The notes below the pieces were generated by a model that saw nothing but the letters and a program-made list of their open reading frames with translations, had not been told where the DNA came from and did not search any database. The translations under genes were made by a program, and so were the position numbers. Below are positions 1-12,467 of a DNA stretch of 64,000 nucleotides, in pieces. This DNA comes from Geobacillus genomosp. 3 (GTDB taxonomy: Bacteria > Bacillota > Bacilli > Bacillales > Anoxybacillaceae), in the NCBI RefSeq assembly GCF_000445995.2, contig NC_022080.4, positions 620,001 through 684,000 on the forward strand, read 5' to 3'. Numbering within the stretch: position 1 is the stretch's first letter; the number at the start of each line of letters is the position of its first letter.

Positions 1-1
1 C

Positions 2-154
2 GAAACGATCGCTGAGGGGGTTGAGGCGTTGGAGCAGCTTGAGCGGCTTCGCGGCTTGCAATGCAGCTATGCCCAAGGATATGCGCTCTGTCCGCCGCTT
101 GTCGCTGAGGAGATCGCCGCATACATGACCGAGCGCCGGAAGAGCCGGGTGTAA
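2..154 (+). CDS. EAL-domain protein, C-terminal fragment
   Basis: Only the last 50 codons are in the window. The reading frame gives the end of an EAL (cyclic di-GMP phosphodiesterase) domain: an AEGVE segment followed by a YAQGY motif and a PL...EEI tail, which is the usual close of that fold. EAL enzymes hydrolyse c-di-GMP, but the catalytic EAL, DDFG and metal-binding residues lie upstream of the window, so activity cannot be judged. The gene may also carry a GGDEF or sensor domain outside the window. Confidence 0.75.
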   Translation, partial: ETIAEGVEALEQLERLRGLQCSYAQGYALCPPLVAEEIAAYMTERRKSRV

Positions 155-218
155 AGACGTTCGACTGCCGCTGCAAAAGAAAGAGAGCAGCAGCCTTTTG
201 GCCGGCGACATTCGGTCA

Positions 219-245
219 GCAGCGGAGATACGCCGCTGCCGGCCG
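219..245 (+). terminator. possible terminator after the EAL gene
   Basis: GCAGCGG at 219-225 pairs with CCGCTGC at 233-239 and is followed by a GC stretch and a short T run. The T tract is poor, so this is only a likely end for the EAL transcript. Confidence 0.35.
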
Positions 246-254
246 CTTTTGTCC

Positions 255-803
255 TCAGCCTATTTGGGCACAAATGGCCCGCTCGCCATTGTTAAACGTC
301 ATTTCAAATCGGTCGTTGGTCGTTGATCCGCGTTCATAATAATGATGGACGCTGGCGATTTGCTCTGTGTTGTCATAAATCATAAAGTTGACGCCGGATG
401 ATTTGGCAAACAACAAGCCGTTGTAGCAGTACAGGCAGTCGTAAAGCGAAAACCCGAGATGGTTCAGCCATTGGACGAACTGGAAAAAAGACGGATCGGG
501 AAGTGAGGCGAGCCATTGCCGATATGCGTATGTCAGCCGTTTGCGGAAGCGGATACGGTCACCGTTTGTAAGGGGAAAGAGGCCGAGATCAGTAGCGATC
601 GCACCGGTCTCCTGCCATTGTCCGGACAGCCAGTGTCCATAGCGGAAAAGCTCGATGTCTTGCTCCGCCATTTCTTCGACCAAGGCCGCCTCCTCCGCTT
701 CTTCATCGAAAAATACCCATTCATTGTTCACAAACTCTACAGTCCCATGCACGTAGGCCCGGGGTTGCTCAGCTATACACTGCAGGCGCTCTTCAATGTC
801 CAA
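255..803 (-). CDS. DUF2777 family protein
   Basis: A 182-aa soluble protein with no signal peptide or membrane segment. It has an acidic N-terminal half and a conserved-looking C-terminal block with a YDCLYCYN segment and a VHHYY segment. It resembles the DUF2777 proteins of Bacillaceae, assigned from memory of the family; their function is unknown. The ATG start follows an AGGAGGATGAGG-like ribosome site. It is convergent with the EAL gene and divergent from asnO, and appears to be monocistronic. Confidence 0.6.
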   Translation of the reverse strand: MDIEERLQCIAEQPRAYVHGTVEFVNNEWVFFDEEAEEAALVEEMAEQDIELFRYGHWLSGQWQETGAIATDLGLFPLTNGDRIRFRKRLTYAYRQWLASLPDPSFFQFVQWLNHLGFSLYDCLYCYNGLLFAKSSGVNFMIYDNTEQIASVHHYYERGSTTNDRFEMTFNNGERAICAQIG

Positions 804-934
804 TTTTCCTCATCCTCCTTGTATTTCTCTTTTTTTCCACTTTTTTGTTTGTTTATTCGTGCTGTTGTTGGCTTCGGACAATTCATCGAAATTGCCGATC
901 ATGCATAAAATGGAATCATGCCGATGCGGGGAGG

Positions 935-963
935 GCTATCGTCCTGCCAAGGGGAACGATAGC
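935..963 (+). promoter_or_regulatory. hairpin in the asnO leader
   Basis: GCTATCGT (935-942) and ACGATAGC (956-963) form a perfect 8-bp stem with a 13-nt loop, about 110 nt before the asnO start. There is no T run, so it is not an intrinsic terminator. It matches no riboswitch I can recognise. It may be an RNA element or the operator of a dimeric repressor. Confidence 0.3.
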
Positions 964-1070
964 TGAACATTGCCGCAAGGAAAAAAGAACGGGCGATCCA
1001 AAGAATAATGGGAACAGTTCAGGCGAACAACAGTTACTTGCCATTTTTGATAAAGAAAGGATTGGTTCGT

Positions 1071-2918
1071 ATGTGTGGCATCACTGGCTGGGTGCATTTC
1101 GGGCGCGATTTGCGCCGTGAACGGAACATTATTGCCGATATGACAGAAACGCTCGCAAAACGCGGGCCAGACGATACAAATACGTGGCTCGACGTCCATG
1201 TCGCGTTCGGGCATAAGCGGCTCGTTGTGGTCGACCCGGCCGGCGGCAAACAGCCGATGATCCGGAACAAAAACGGACGGCGCTACACGATCGTTTACAA
1301 CGGTGAGCTGTATAATACGGAAGACATCCGGAAGGAACTGCGGCATAAAGGCTACCGGTTTGACGGCCATTCTGATACAGAAGTGCTGCTCGCCGCTTAT
1401 ATAGAATGGAAAGAACAATGTGTCGACTGGTTAAACGGCATTTTTGCCTTCGCCGTTTGGGATGAAGAGCGGGAACTGTTATTTATGGCGCGTGACCGTC
1501 TTGGAGTCAAACCGTTGTTTTACCGCCGGGATGCCGAGGAGCTTTTGTTCGGCTCTGAGATCAAGGCGATTTTAGCCCACCCGGATGTGAAAGCGGAAGT
1601 GAGTTATGAAGGGTTGGCGGAAGTGTTCGGGCTCGGACCGTCGCGCACGCCGGGGCATGGCGTGTTTGACGGCGTCCAAGAATTGCGCCCGGCGCACGCG
1701 TTGACCTTCTCCCGCACCGGGCTTCGCATTTGGCGGTACTGGAACGTGGAAAGCGACATCCATCGCGACTCGCTCGAAGAAACGGTTGAGAAGCTTCGCT
1801 TTTTCTTGACCGATGCGGTCACGCGCCAGCTCGTTTCCGATGTGCCGGTATGCACGTTTTTATCGGGCGGGGTTGATTCGAGCGCCATTACGGCGATTGC
1901 TGCTAATGCCTTCGCTGCCGACGGAAAAGGGCCGCTTCACACGTACTCGATCGATTATGAAGGAAACGATCACTATTTCCAAGCAAACGATTTTCAGCCC
2001 AATACGGACGCACCGTTTATTGAACAAGTATCAAACAAGTTTCAAACGATCCACCACCGCTGCGTGATCACCCAAGAAGAGCTGTTCCGCCATTTGCATG
2101 ATGCGGTCATCGTCCGTGACGTCCCGGGGATGGCAGATGTCGACTCATCGCTGCTTTGGTTTTGCAAACAAATTCGCGAGCAGTTTGTCGTCAGTTTGTC
2201 CGGGGAATGCGCCGACGAAATTTTCGGCGGCTACCCGTGGTTCCACCGCCCGGATGATTTGGCGCGGAAAGGATTCCCGTGGATGCGCTCGATTGAGGCG
2301 CGCATCGGATTGTTGAAGGAAGGATGGCGGCAAAAGCTCCAACTCGATGATTACGTACAAATGCGCTATGAACAAACGATCGCTGAGGTGCCGCGCCTTG
2401 AAGGGGAAAGCGCGGAAGCAGCAAAGCGGCGCGAGCTGTTTTATTTAAATATGATTTGGTTTATGACGACGCTTCTTGACCGGAAAGACCGGATGAGCAT
2501 GGGAGCGAGCCTTGAAGTGCGCGTGCCGTTTGCCGATCACCGTCTTGTGGAATATGTCTGGAATATCCCGTGGGAAATGAAAATGTATGGTGGGCGGGAA
2601 AAAGGCATTTTGCGCAAAGCGTTGGAAGGACTGTTGCCGGAAGAGGTGCTCTATCGGAAAAAAAGCCCGTACCCGAAAACGCACCATCCGCTGTATACGA
2701 AGCTCGTGAAGCAATGGCTGGAACAGCTGCTTCGCGACCGTTCTTCGATTTTGCACGAGTTTTTTGACGCGGAAAAGTTGACGGCGCTCGTTGAATCGGA
2801 AGGGAAGTCATTCCAAGTGCCGTGGTTTGGGCAGCTGATGACCGGTCCACAATTGCTTGCTTACCTCGGCCAAGTGCACGTTTGGTTTGATCATTACGGC
2901 ATCTCCATTAAAGAATAA
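1071..2918 (+). CDS. asnO: asparagine synthase (glutamine-hydrolysing), AsnO type
   Basis: A 615-aa cytosolic enzyme that makes asparagine from aspartate, ATP and glutamine. The ATG at 1071 exposes Cys2 (MCGITGW), the nucleophile of class II glutamine amidotransferases, so the longer upstream frame is rejected. The GATase domain covers about residues 2-220. The synthetase domain follows, with the ATP pyrophosphatase loop SGGVDS at 265-270. It is closest to the AsnO (YisO) branch, supported by position: yisQ and yisR homologues follow as in B. subtilis. In B. subtilis AsnO is linked to sporulation; that is inference here. Confidence 0.92.
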   Translation: MCGITGWVHFGRDLRRERNIIADMTETLAKRGPDDTNTWLDVHVAFGHKRLVVVDPAGGKQPMIRNKNGRRYTIVYNGELYNTEDIRKELRHKGYRFDGHSDTEVLLAAYIEWKEQCVDWLNGIFAFAVWDEERELLFMARDRLGVKPLFYRRDAEELLFGSEIKAILAHPDVKAEVSYEGLAEVFGLGPSRTPGHGVFDGVQELRPAHALTFSRTGLRIWRYWNVESDIHRDSLEETVEKLRFFLTDAVTRQLVSDVPVCTFLSGGVDSSAITAIAANAFAADGKGPLHTYSIDYEGNDHYFQANDFQPNTDAPFIEQVSNKFQTIHHRCVITQEELFRHLHDAVIVRDVPGMADVDSSLLWFCKQIREQFVVSLSGECADEIFGGYPWFHRPDDLARKGFPWMRSIEARIGLLKEGWRQKLQLDDYVQMRYEQTIAEVPRLEGESAEAAKRRELFYLNMIWFMTTLLDRKDRMSMGASLEVRVPFADHRLVEYVWNIPWEMKMYGGREKGILRKALEGLLPEEVLYRKKSPYPKTHHPLYTKLVKQWLEQLLRDRSSILHEFFDAEKLTALVESEGKSFQVPWFGQLMTGPQLLAYLGQVHVWFDHYGISIKE

Positions 2919-2945
2919 GAGCTGCGCTGGTGCGCAGCTCTTATT
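2914..2945. terminator. bidirectional terminator between asnO and yisQ
   Basis: A perfect 14-bp stem (2914-2927 with 2932-2945) and 4-nt loop overlaps the asnO stop. It ends in TTATTTT on the plus strand and TTATTCTTT on the minus strand, serving two convergent genes. Confidence 0.85.
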
Positions 2946-2961
2946 TTGGCAGCAGGAGGCT

Positions 2962-4314
2962 TCATGCCATTTTCGCCTGCGGCGCCACCGTCTTTTTCAT
3001 CCAGATGCGCGATCGCCACCGCCAAAGCATCAACAGTCCGCGCAGCCATTCATCGGCGATAAATGACAGCCAAATGCCGACAAGACCCAACCCAAGGGCA
3101 ATGCCGAATACATACGCCACCGTCACCCCGACGCCCCACATCGACAAAATGCCCATATAGACCGGAAACTGCACATCCCCGGCCGCCCGGAGCGAACTGA
3201 TGATCACTAAGTTAAACGAGCGCCCCGGTTCAAGAATGATCGTTAGCAGCAACAATTTGCGCCCCAGTTCAATCATCGACCGGTCATCAGTAAAGAGCGA
3301 CAGCAGCGGTTCAGCGAACCAATAGGCAACTGTGGCCAGCAGCACCGATATAGCAATTGCGCTGTATAAACTTTTTAAACAGCGCCTGTACGCTTCTTCA
3401 TACCGTCCGGCGCCGACGAAGTGGCCGACGAGAATTTGTGTCCCTTGGCTGACCGCGATGCCGAACAAAAAGACGAACATCATAATGTTTTGCGTATACA
3501 CCCTTATGGTCAGCGCCTCAGCGCCGAGCCACGTAATCAAGTAGGTGATGACCATTTGCGCTGTGTTGTAAGAAAGATGTTCGCCGGCTGACGGCACACC
3601 GATTTTTAAGAGCGAGCGCAAATGGTGAAGCGGCAGGGCGCGAAACGACCGCAGGGAAAGTGAAATGCCGGTTCGTTTGCGCAATAAAGCTACCAACACA
3701 GCAAAACCGATCAACCGGCTCGCCGCCGTTGAAATGGCGGCTCCTTCCGCTCCGAGGGGAGGAAGGCCAAACGATCCGAAAATAAGGAAGTAGTTTCCAA
3801 TAATATTCAGTACGTTCATTCCTATTGTGACGTACATCGTATCGCGCGTAAAGCCATAGCTTTTTAAGATGGCGCCGACGGTCATCATCAGTGCTTGGAT
3901 GAACAAAAACCCGCCGACAATCGACAAATAGCCGCTCCCCTCGTCAAACAGCTCAGCCGGCAGCCCCATCAGCCGCAAAATCGGGCGGCTAAACACGGCG
4001 AGAACAGCGCTTAGCAACAGCCCAAACAGCAAATTGGCGGCAAGGGAAACGAGTGACACGTCAATGGCCTCCTGCTCCCGCCGGGCGCCTAAATATTGGG
4101 CGACAAGCACGGCGGTCGCCAAGGCGACGAAGTTGAACAGCACGATCGTTAACGCGATGATTTGGTTCGCCACCCCGACGGCGGCGACCGCATGATCCGA
4201 GTACTGGCTGAGCATAAGCGTATCGGCGTTGCCCATGACCATATAGAGCAGCGTTTCAATAAAAATGGGCCACGTTAACGAGAACAGTGACCACGTTCCG
4301 GCCTCTCGGCGCAT
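2962..4314 (-). CDS. yisQ: MATE family multidrug/sodium efflux transporter
   Basis: A 450-aa integral membrane protein with about 12 hydrophobic segments and the MATE arrangement of two six-helix halves. The N-terminal WPIFIETLL...GNADTLMLS stretch is typical of the YisQ branch of MATE exporters, which swap a cation gradient for drug export. Substrate cannot be read from sequence. A ribosome site (AAAGGAG) lies 10 nt before the ATG. It is divergent from the AraC-type gene at 4442, its likely regulator, and convergent with asnO, as in the B. subtilis yisO-yisQ-yisR order. Confidence 0.88.
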   Translation of the reverse strand: MRREAGTWSLFSLTWPIFIETLLYMVMGNADTLMLSQYSDHAVAAVGVANQIIALTIVLFNFVALATAVLVAQYLGARREQEAIDVSLVSLAANLLFGLLLSAVLAVFSRPILRLMGLPAELFDEGSGYLSIVGGFLFIQALMMTVGAILKSYGFTRDTMYVTIGMNVLNIIGNYFLIFGSFGLPPLGAEGAAISTAASRLIGFAVLVALLRKRTGISLSLRSFRALPLHHLRSLLKIGVPSAGEHLSYNTAQMVITYLITWLGAEALTIRVYTQNIMMFVFLFGIAVSQGTQILVGHFVGAGRYEEAYRRCLKSLYSAIAISVLLATVAYWFAEPLLSLFTDDRSMIELGRKLLLLTIILEPGRSFNLVIISSLRAAGDVQFPVYMGILSMWGVGVTVAYVFGIALGLGLVGIWLSFIADEWLRGLLMLWRWRSRIWMKKTVAPQAKMA

Positions 4315-4441
4315 ATCGAGACAACTCCTTTTTCAAATTCCGACTTGAACGATATATCCAGTTTAGCCAGTTTGTTGCATAATGGAAAGAGAGAGAAGCG
4401 ATTTTACTTGTATTTTTCCGACAAGAAAAGAGGGGACGACG

Positions 4442-5302
4442 ATGGACTATGTCACGTTTTCGTTGCCGCCGCTGCCGGTGTTTATTAAAGGGGCGGAGAG
4501 CATATTTCCAAAGGGAAAACGGCATTTTCGCCGCACGTTTACCGTGTTCGATTTGCTCTACGTCAAACAAGGATGTTTATATATGACGGAAAACGGGCGT
4601 GAATTTACCGTCGGCGGCGGACAATATTTGCTGTTAATTCCCGGGCGCGAACATTACGGGCATCGTCCGTGCGAAAGGGAAACAGAGCTTGTTTGGCTGC
4701 ATTTTTTGCTGCCGGACTACACGGTTGTTTCGGACTGCCCGGCGAGCCGGCAAACGGTGATGGAAAAAGAGGCGACGTACACTGAGCCAATCCAATACCG
4801 GCTTTCGATCCGCCAATACGGGGAGCTGAAACAACGGGAGCGCGCCGAACAGCTGCTCGCCCAACTCATCGAGCCGAACGTGGAGCGGGATATAGACCGG
4901 CCGCTTCGGCAGCTGCTGTTGTTTGTGGAATTCCTTTGGCATTTGCAAAAACAGGAGCTGCCCGTCCCGAGCGCTGCGGAACAAGTCAGTGCGGCGGCGG
5001 TGGCGTACATCGAACGACATTTCAGCGAGCCGATTACGCTCGAAATGCTCGCAAAAAAACTCCGCTTTCATCCCGATTACATCACCCGCTGCATGCAAAA
5101 AACGATTGGCATGGGGTTTAGCCACTATTTGACGTATTACCGGCTGTCGAAAGCCAAGCAATGGCTCGCGGAAACGAATGAAACAGTCGAGGCGGTCGCC
5201 AAGCGGGTCGGCATTGATGATGGCGCGTATTTTTCACGTGTATTCAAAAAAATGGAAGGGATGACCCCGACCGAATACCGGCGCATGGCCAGGCGCACAT
5301 AA
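4442..5302 (+). CDS. yisR: AraC-family transcriptional regulator, YisR-like
   Basis: A 286-aa regulator. An N-terminal cupin-like sensing domain (about residues 20-150) precedes a C-terminal AraC double helix-turn-helix (about 185-285), ending with the typical FSRVFKKMEGMTPTEYR pattern. The ATG at 4442 follows AAAGAGGGG and is preferred to the longer frame from 4382, which has no ribosome site. Ligand unknown. It is divergent from the MATE exporter, so regulation of that exporter is a reasonable inference. Confidence 0.87.
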   Translation: MDYVTFSLPPLPVFIKGAESIFPKGKRHFRRTFTVFDLLYVKQGCLYMTENGREFTVGGGQYLLLIPGREHYGHRPCERETELVWLHFLLPDYTVVSDCPASRQTVMEKEATYTEPIQYRLSIRQYGELKQRERAEQLLAQLIEPNVERDIDRPLRQLLLFVEFLWHLQKQELPVPSAAEQVSAAAVAYIERHFSEPITLEMLAKKLRFHPDYITRCMQKTIGMGFSHYLTYYRLSKAKQWLAETNETVEAVAKRVGIDDGAYFSRVFKKMEGMTPTEYRRMARRT

Positions 5303-5331
5303 AACCGGTGCAGCGAGCGGCTGCACCGGTT
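5303..5331 (-). terminator. hairpin terminator after neopullulanase
   Basis: A perfect 12-bp stem (5303-5314 with 5320-5331), GC-rich, with TTTTATG beyond it on the minus strand. It sits between the convergent yisR and neopullulanase genes and may serve both. Confidence 0.6.
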
Positions 5332-5361
5332 GTGGCCGAAGCGGCGCATGGCTGCGCCATC

Positions 5362-8651
<3,290 letters not shown>

Positions 8652-8665
8652 CGAGTGATGTCGTG

Positions 8666-8689
8666 GTGGATAGGATCAGCCCTATCCAC
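8666..8689 (+). promoter_or_regulatory. intercistronic hairpin after mdxE
   Basis: A perfect 9-bp stem GTGGATAGG/CCTATCCAC with a 6-nt loop lies 15 nt after the mdxE stop and before the mdxF ribosome site. There is no proper T run. It probably protects the mdxE message or causes partial termination, so that more binding protein than permease is made. Confidence 0.6.
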
Positions 8690-8720
8690 TATTCTTATCC
8701 ATATGATAGGGGGGATTGGA

Positions 8721-10001
8721 ATGCCGGAAGCAAACGTCCGCCATCGGCCGGCGGTGGCGATGGCGCTGTCTTTGTTGTTTGCCGGCCTTGGGCAGTTGTA
8801 CAACCGCCGGTATGTCAAAGGCATCTTGTTCATCATCATTGAAGCTTCGTTTTTGCTGACGTTTTACAACTTTTTAAACATCGGGCTTTGGGGGCTTGTG
8901 ACGCTCGGTGAAATCCCGATGCTTGACCATTCGATTTTTCTGTTGATTCAAGGGTTGGTTTCGGTCATCATCATCGCGTTTGCCGCCGCGCTGCATATCG
9001 CCAACGTCATTGATGCGCGCAACGACGCCCGCCGCCGGCAAAGGGGCGAGCCGTTTCCGTCGCTGTTGGAATCGTGCCGCAACGCCTGGGATAAAGGATT
9101 TCCGTACATCTTTGTCACGCCAGGGCTTTTGATGCTTCTGTTTATCGTTGTGCTGCCGCTGTTGTTTATGGTGTCGCTTGCGTTCACCGACTACAACTTA
9201 TACAACTCGCCGCCGCGCCATTTATTGAACTGGGTTGGCTTTGAAAACTTTCAAAACTTAGTGTCGATCCCGATTTGGAAAAGCACGTTTTTCAGCGTTC
9301 TCGCCTGGACGATTGTCTGGACCGTGGTGGCGACGACGGCGCAAATCGCCCTTGGGCTGTTGTTGGCGCTGCTTGTCAACGACCCGCGCATCAAGTTTAA
9401 GCGGTTCATCCGCACGGTGCTCATTTTGCCGTGGGCCGTACCGGCGTTCGTCACAATTTTAGTGTTTGCGGCGATGTTTAACGACAAATTTGGGGCGATC
9501 AACCGTGAAGTGCTGAGCATGTTTGGATTGTCGATTCCATGGATGACCGATCCGTTTTGGGCGAAAGTTGCGCTCATTTTGATTCAGACATGGCTTGGCT
9601 TTCCGTTTGTGTTTGCGTTGTTTACCGGCGTCTTGCAAAGCATTTCCCGCGACTGGTACGAGGCGGCCGACATCGACGGGGCGACGCGCTGGCAAAAGTT
9701 CACATCGATCACCTTGCCGCACGTCCTGTATGCCACCGCGCCGCTGTTGATTATGCAATATGCCGGCAACTTCAACAACTTTAACATCATCTATTTGTTC
9801 AACGACGGGGGACCTGCCGTGCGCGGGCAAAACGCGGGTGGAACGGACATCTTGATCTCGTGGGTGTACGATTTGACGTTTACGACGAACAACTACAATA
9901 TGGCGGCAGCGATCTCGCTCATCATCGGCTTGATCGTCAGCGGGTTTGCCATCTATCAGTTCCGGCGCACCCGTTCCTTTAAAGAGGAGGGGAACATATA
10001 A
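8721..10001 (+). CDS. mdxF: maltodextrin ABC transporter permease MdxF/MalF
   Basis: A 426-aa inner-membrane permease. Two or three N-terminal hydrophobic segments (about 15-105) precede the transport domain, which carries the EAA loop EAADIDGATRWQKF for contact with the ATPase. ATG at 8721 follows a GGGGGGA ribosome site; the upstream frame from 8655 runs through the intercistronic hairpin and is rejected. Its TAA shares one base with the ATG of mdxG, so the two are translationally coupled. Confidence 0.92.
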   Translation: MPEANVRHRPAVAMALSLLFAGLGQLYNRRYVKGILFIIIEASFLLTFYNFLNIGLWGLVTLGEIPMLDHSIFLLIQGLVSVIIIAFAAALHIANVIDARNDARRRQRGEPFPSLLESCRNAWDKGFPYIFVTPGLLMLLFIVVLPLLFMVSLAFTDYNLYNSPPRHLLNWVGFENFQNLVSIPIWKSTFFSVLAWTIVWTVVATTAQIALGLLLALLVNDPRIKFKRFIRTVLILPWAVPAFVTILVFAAMFNDKFGAINREVLSMFGLSIPWMTDPFWAKVALILIQTWLGFPFVFALFTGVLQSISRDWYEAADIDGATRWQKFTSITLPHVLYATAPLLIMQYAGNFNNFNIIYLFNDGGPAVRGQNAGGTDILISWVYDLTFTTNNYNMAAAISLIIGLIVSGFAIYQFRRTRSFKEEGNI

Positions 10002-10843
10002 TGAGCCGCAAATGGAAATCGCATATCGAAGTGACGCTGATTTATCTATTTATTGCGTTCATGTTTGTGGTCATCGCCTATCCGCTCCTTTGGACCATCA
10101 GCATGTCTCTCAATCCCGGTACGAGCTTGTACTCGGCGTCGCTCATTCCGGAGAAGTGGACGCTTGACCATTACAAATGGTTGTTCACAAGCCCGCAGAG
10201 CGACTATTTGCTTTGGTATAAAAACAGTTTGTTTGTCGCGGCAGTGAATGCCGTGCTGTCGGTCTTTTTCACCGCGCTCATCGCCTATGCGTTTTCGCGC
10301 TACAAATTTGTCGGCCGAAAAACGGGTCTGTATTTGTTTTTAGTCTTGCAAATGTTTCCATCCCTTATGGCGATGGTGGCGCTTTATATTTTGCTTAACA
10401 TGCTCCATTTGCTCGATTCGCTGTGGGGGCTCATTCTCATTTACGTCGGCGGGCAAATTCCGTTTAACGCATGGCTAGTCAAAGGGTACTTTGATACGAT
10501 TCCGCGCGAGCTTGATGAGGCGGCGCGCATCGACGGAGCCGGGCATTTCGGCGTCTTTTTCCGCATTATGCTGCCCTTGGCCAAGCCGATTTTGGCCGTT
10601 GTCGCGTTGTTCAACTTTATGGCGCCGTTCACCGATTTTTTGCTGCCGTCGATCGTGTTGCGCGACCCGGACAAGTTTACGCTGGCGGTCGGGCTGTTTA
10701 ACTTCATCAGCGACCGGTTTGCGAACAACTTCACCCGCTTTGCCGCCGGCTCGATTTTGATTGCCGCGCCGATCGCCGTCGTCTTTTTGTTCTTGCAGCG
10801 CTATTTGATTTCCGGCTTAACTGCCGGTGGCACAAAAGGGTAA
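10001..10843 (+). CDS. mdxG: maltodextrin ABC transporter permease MdxG/MalG
   Basis: A 280-aa permease with six predicted membrane segments and a clear EAA loop (ELDEAARIDGAGHFGVFF). It pairs with MdxF to form the channel for maltodextrins. The start overlaps the mdxF stop by one base, and the ribosome site GAGGAGGGG lies inside the mdxF tail. It is followed by a long hairpin and then the amylase gene. Confidence 0.92.
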   Translation: MSRKWKSHIEVTLIYLFIAFMFVVIAYPLLWTISMSLNPGTSLYSASLIPEKWTLDHYKWLFTSPQSDYLLWYKNSLFVAAVNAVLSVFFTALIAYAFSRYKFVGRKTGLYLFLVLQMFPSLMAMVALYILLNMLHLLDSLWGLILIYVGGQIPFNAWLVKGYFDTIPRELDEAARIDGAGHFGVFFRIMLPLAKPILAVVALFNFMAPFTDFLLPSIVLRDPDKFTLAVGLFNFISDRFANNFTRFAAGSILIAAPIAVVFLFLQRYLISGLTAGGTKG

Positions 10844-10873
10844 GAACCGCTATCATAAATAGTGGGCTTACCC
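10838..10873 (+). promoter_or_regulatory. intercistronic hairpin after mdxG
   Basis: GGGTAAG (10838-10844) pairs with CTTACCC (10867-10873). Inside it CCGCTAT pairs with ATAGTGG (one G.U), giving about 14 stem pairs with small internal loops. It begins in the mdxG stop region and has no T run, so it is more likely a processing or stability element than a terminator. Confidence 0.55.
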
Positions 10874-10913
10874 GTTTCCACAGGACAAACAGACGGCAAA
10901 GGAGGGGAAGGAA

Positions 10914-12449
10914 ATGGGGAACCGGCTTTGTGCGCTGCTCATCCTTCCGTTCCTTCTTTTTTATGCCTGGCCGGTGCAGGCGGCGGAGAAAGAAGAACGG
11001 ACGTGGCAAGATGAAGCGATTTACTTCATTATGGTCGACCGGTTTAACAATATGGACCCGACGAACGACGAAGATGTGAATGTGAACGATCCGAAAGGGT
11101 ATTTCGGCGGCGATTTGAAAGGAGTGACCGCGAAGCTCGATTACATCAAGGAGATGGGATTTACCGCCATTTGGCTGACGCCGATTTTTGAAAACATGCC
11201 GGGCGGGTATCACGGCTATTGGATCAAAGATTTTTATCGCGTCGATCCGCATTTCGGCACGCTTGACGACTTGAAAACATTGGTGAAAGAAGCGCATAAG
11301 CGCGACATGAAAGTCATTTTGGACTTTGTCGCCAATCACGTCGGTTACAATCATCCGTGGCTTCATGACCCGGCGAAAAAAGATTGGTTCCATCCGAAAA
11401 AAGAGATTTTCGATTGGAGCAATCAACGTCAGCTCGAAAATGGCTGGGTGTATGGGCTGCCGGATTTGGCGCAGGAAAATCCGGAGGTCAAAAAATATTT
11501 AATCGATGCGGCCAAATGGTGGATCAAAGAAGCGGACATTGACGGCTATCGCCTCGATACGGTGCGCCATGTGCCAAAATCATTTTGGCAAGAGTTCGCC
11601 AAAGAAGTGAAATCGGTGAAAAAAGACTTTTTCCTTCTTGGTGAAGTATGGAGCGACGACCCGCGCGATCTTGCCGAGTACGGCAAATACGGGATCGACG
11701 GTTTCGTCGATTACCCGCTGTATGGCGCGGTGAAGCAGTCGCTTGCGAAACGCGATGCGTCGCTGCGCCCGCTGTATGACGTCTGGGAATACAACAAAAC
11801 GTTTTACGACCGCCCGTATTTGCTTGGAACGTTTTTGGATAACCATGACAACGTCCGCTTTACGAAACTCGCCATTGACAACCGCAACAATCCGGTTTCG
11901 CGCATTAAAGTGGCGATGACATATTTGTTCACCGCCCCGGGCATCCCGATCATGTACTACGGGACGGAAATCGCCATGAACGGCGGCGAAGATCCGGACA
12001 ACCGCCGTCTGATGGATTTCCGCGCCGATCCGGAAATCATCGATTACTTGAAAAAAATCGGCCCGCTTCGCCAACAGCTGCCATCATTGCGGCGCGGCGA
12101 TTTTACGCTCTTGTATGAAAAAGACGGCATGGCGGTGTGGAAACGGCAATACGAAGATGAAACAACGGTCATCGCCATAAACAACACGGGTGAAACGCAG
12201 CACGTCCACCTCACCAATGACCAGCTGCCGCAAAACAAAGAGCTGCGCGGCTTTTTACTGGACGATCTTGTCCGCGGCGATGATGACGGCTACGACATTA
12301 TATTGGACCGCGAAACGGCGGAGGTGTACAAACTGCGGGAAAAAACGGGGCTCAACATCCCGTTTATCGCCGCGATCGTCATTGTTTACGCGCTCTTTCT
12401 TCTGTTTTTATACATGGTGAAAAAACGGGCGAAACGGATGCCAGAATAG
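10914..12449 (+). CDS. membrane-anchored extracellular alpha-amylase (GH13)
   Basis: A 511-aa enzyme. A signal peptide (about 1-23, ending VQAA) precedes a GH13 barrel with catalytic Asp215 (GYRLD), Glu244 (LLGE) and Asp312 (LDNHD). The C-terminus carries a hydrophobic helix (about 482-502) followed by a basic KKRAKR tail, so the protein should be held on the outside of the membrane. It resembles the alpha-amylase described from G. thermoleovorans. It would cut starch at the cell surface next to the MdxE receptor, feeding dextrins directly to the transporter. Its place in the mdx operon supports this. Confidence 0.92.
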   Translation: MGNRLCALLILPFLLFYAWPVQAAEKEERTWQDEAIYFIMVDRFNNMDPTNDEDVNVNDPKGYFGGDLKGVTAKLDYIKEMGFTAIWLTPIFENMPGGYHGYWIKDFYRVDPHFGTLDDLKTLVKEAHKRDMKVILDFVANHVGYNHPWLHDPAKKDWFHPKKEIFDWSNQRQLENGWVYGLPDLAQENPEVKKYLIDAAKWWIKEADIDGYRLDTVRHVPKSFWQEFAKEVKSVKKDFFLLGEVWSDDPRDLAEYGKYGIDGFVDYPLYGAVKQSLAKRDASLRPLYDVWEYNKTFYDRPYLLGTFLDNHDNVRFTKLAIDNRNNPVSRIKVAMTYLFTAPGIPIMYYGTEIAMNGGEDPDNRRLMDFRADPEIIDYLKKIGPLRQQLPSLRRGDFTLLYEKDGMAVWKRQYEDETTVIAINNTGETQHVHLTNDQLPQNKELRGFLLDDLVRGDDDGYDIILDRETAEVYKLREKTGLNIPFIAAIVIVYALFLLFLYMVKKRAKRMPE

Positions 12450-12467
12450 ATGGAAAGGAGGGGGCAT

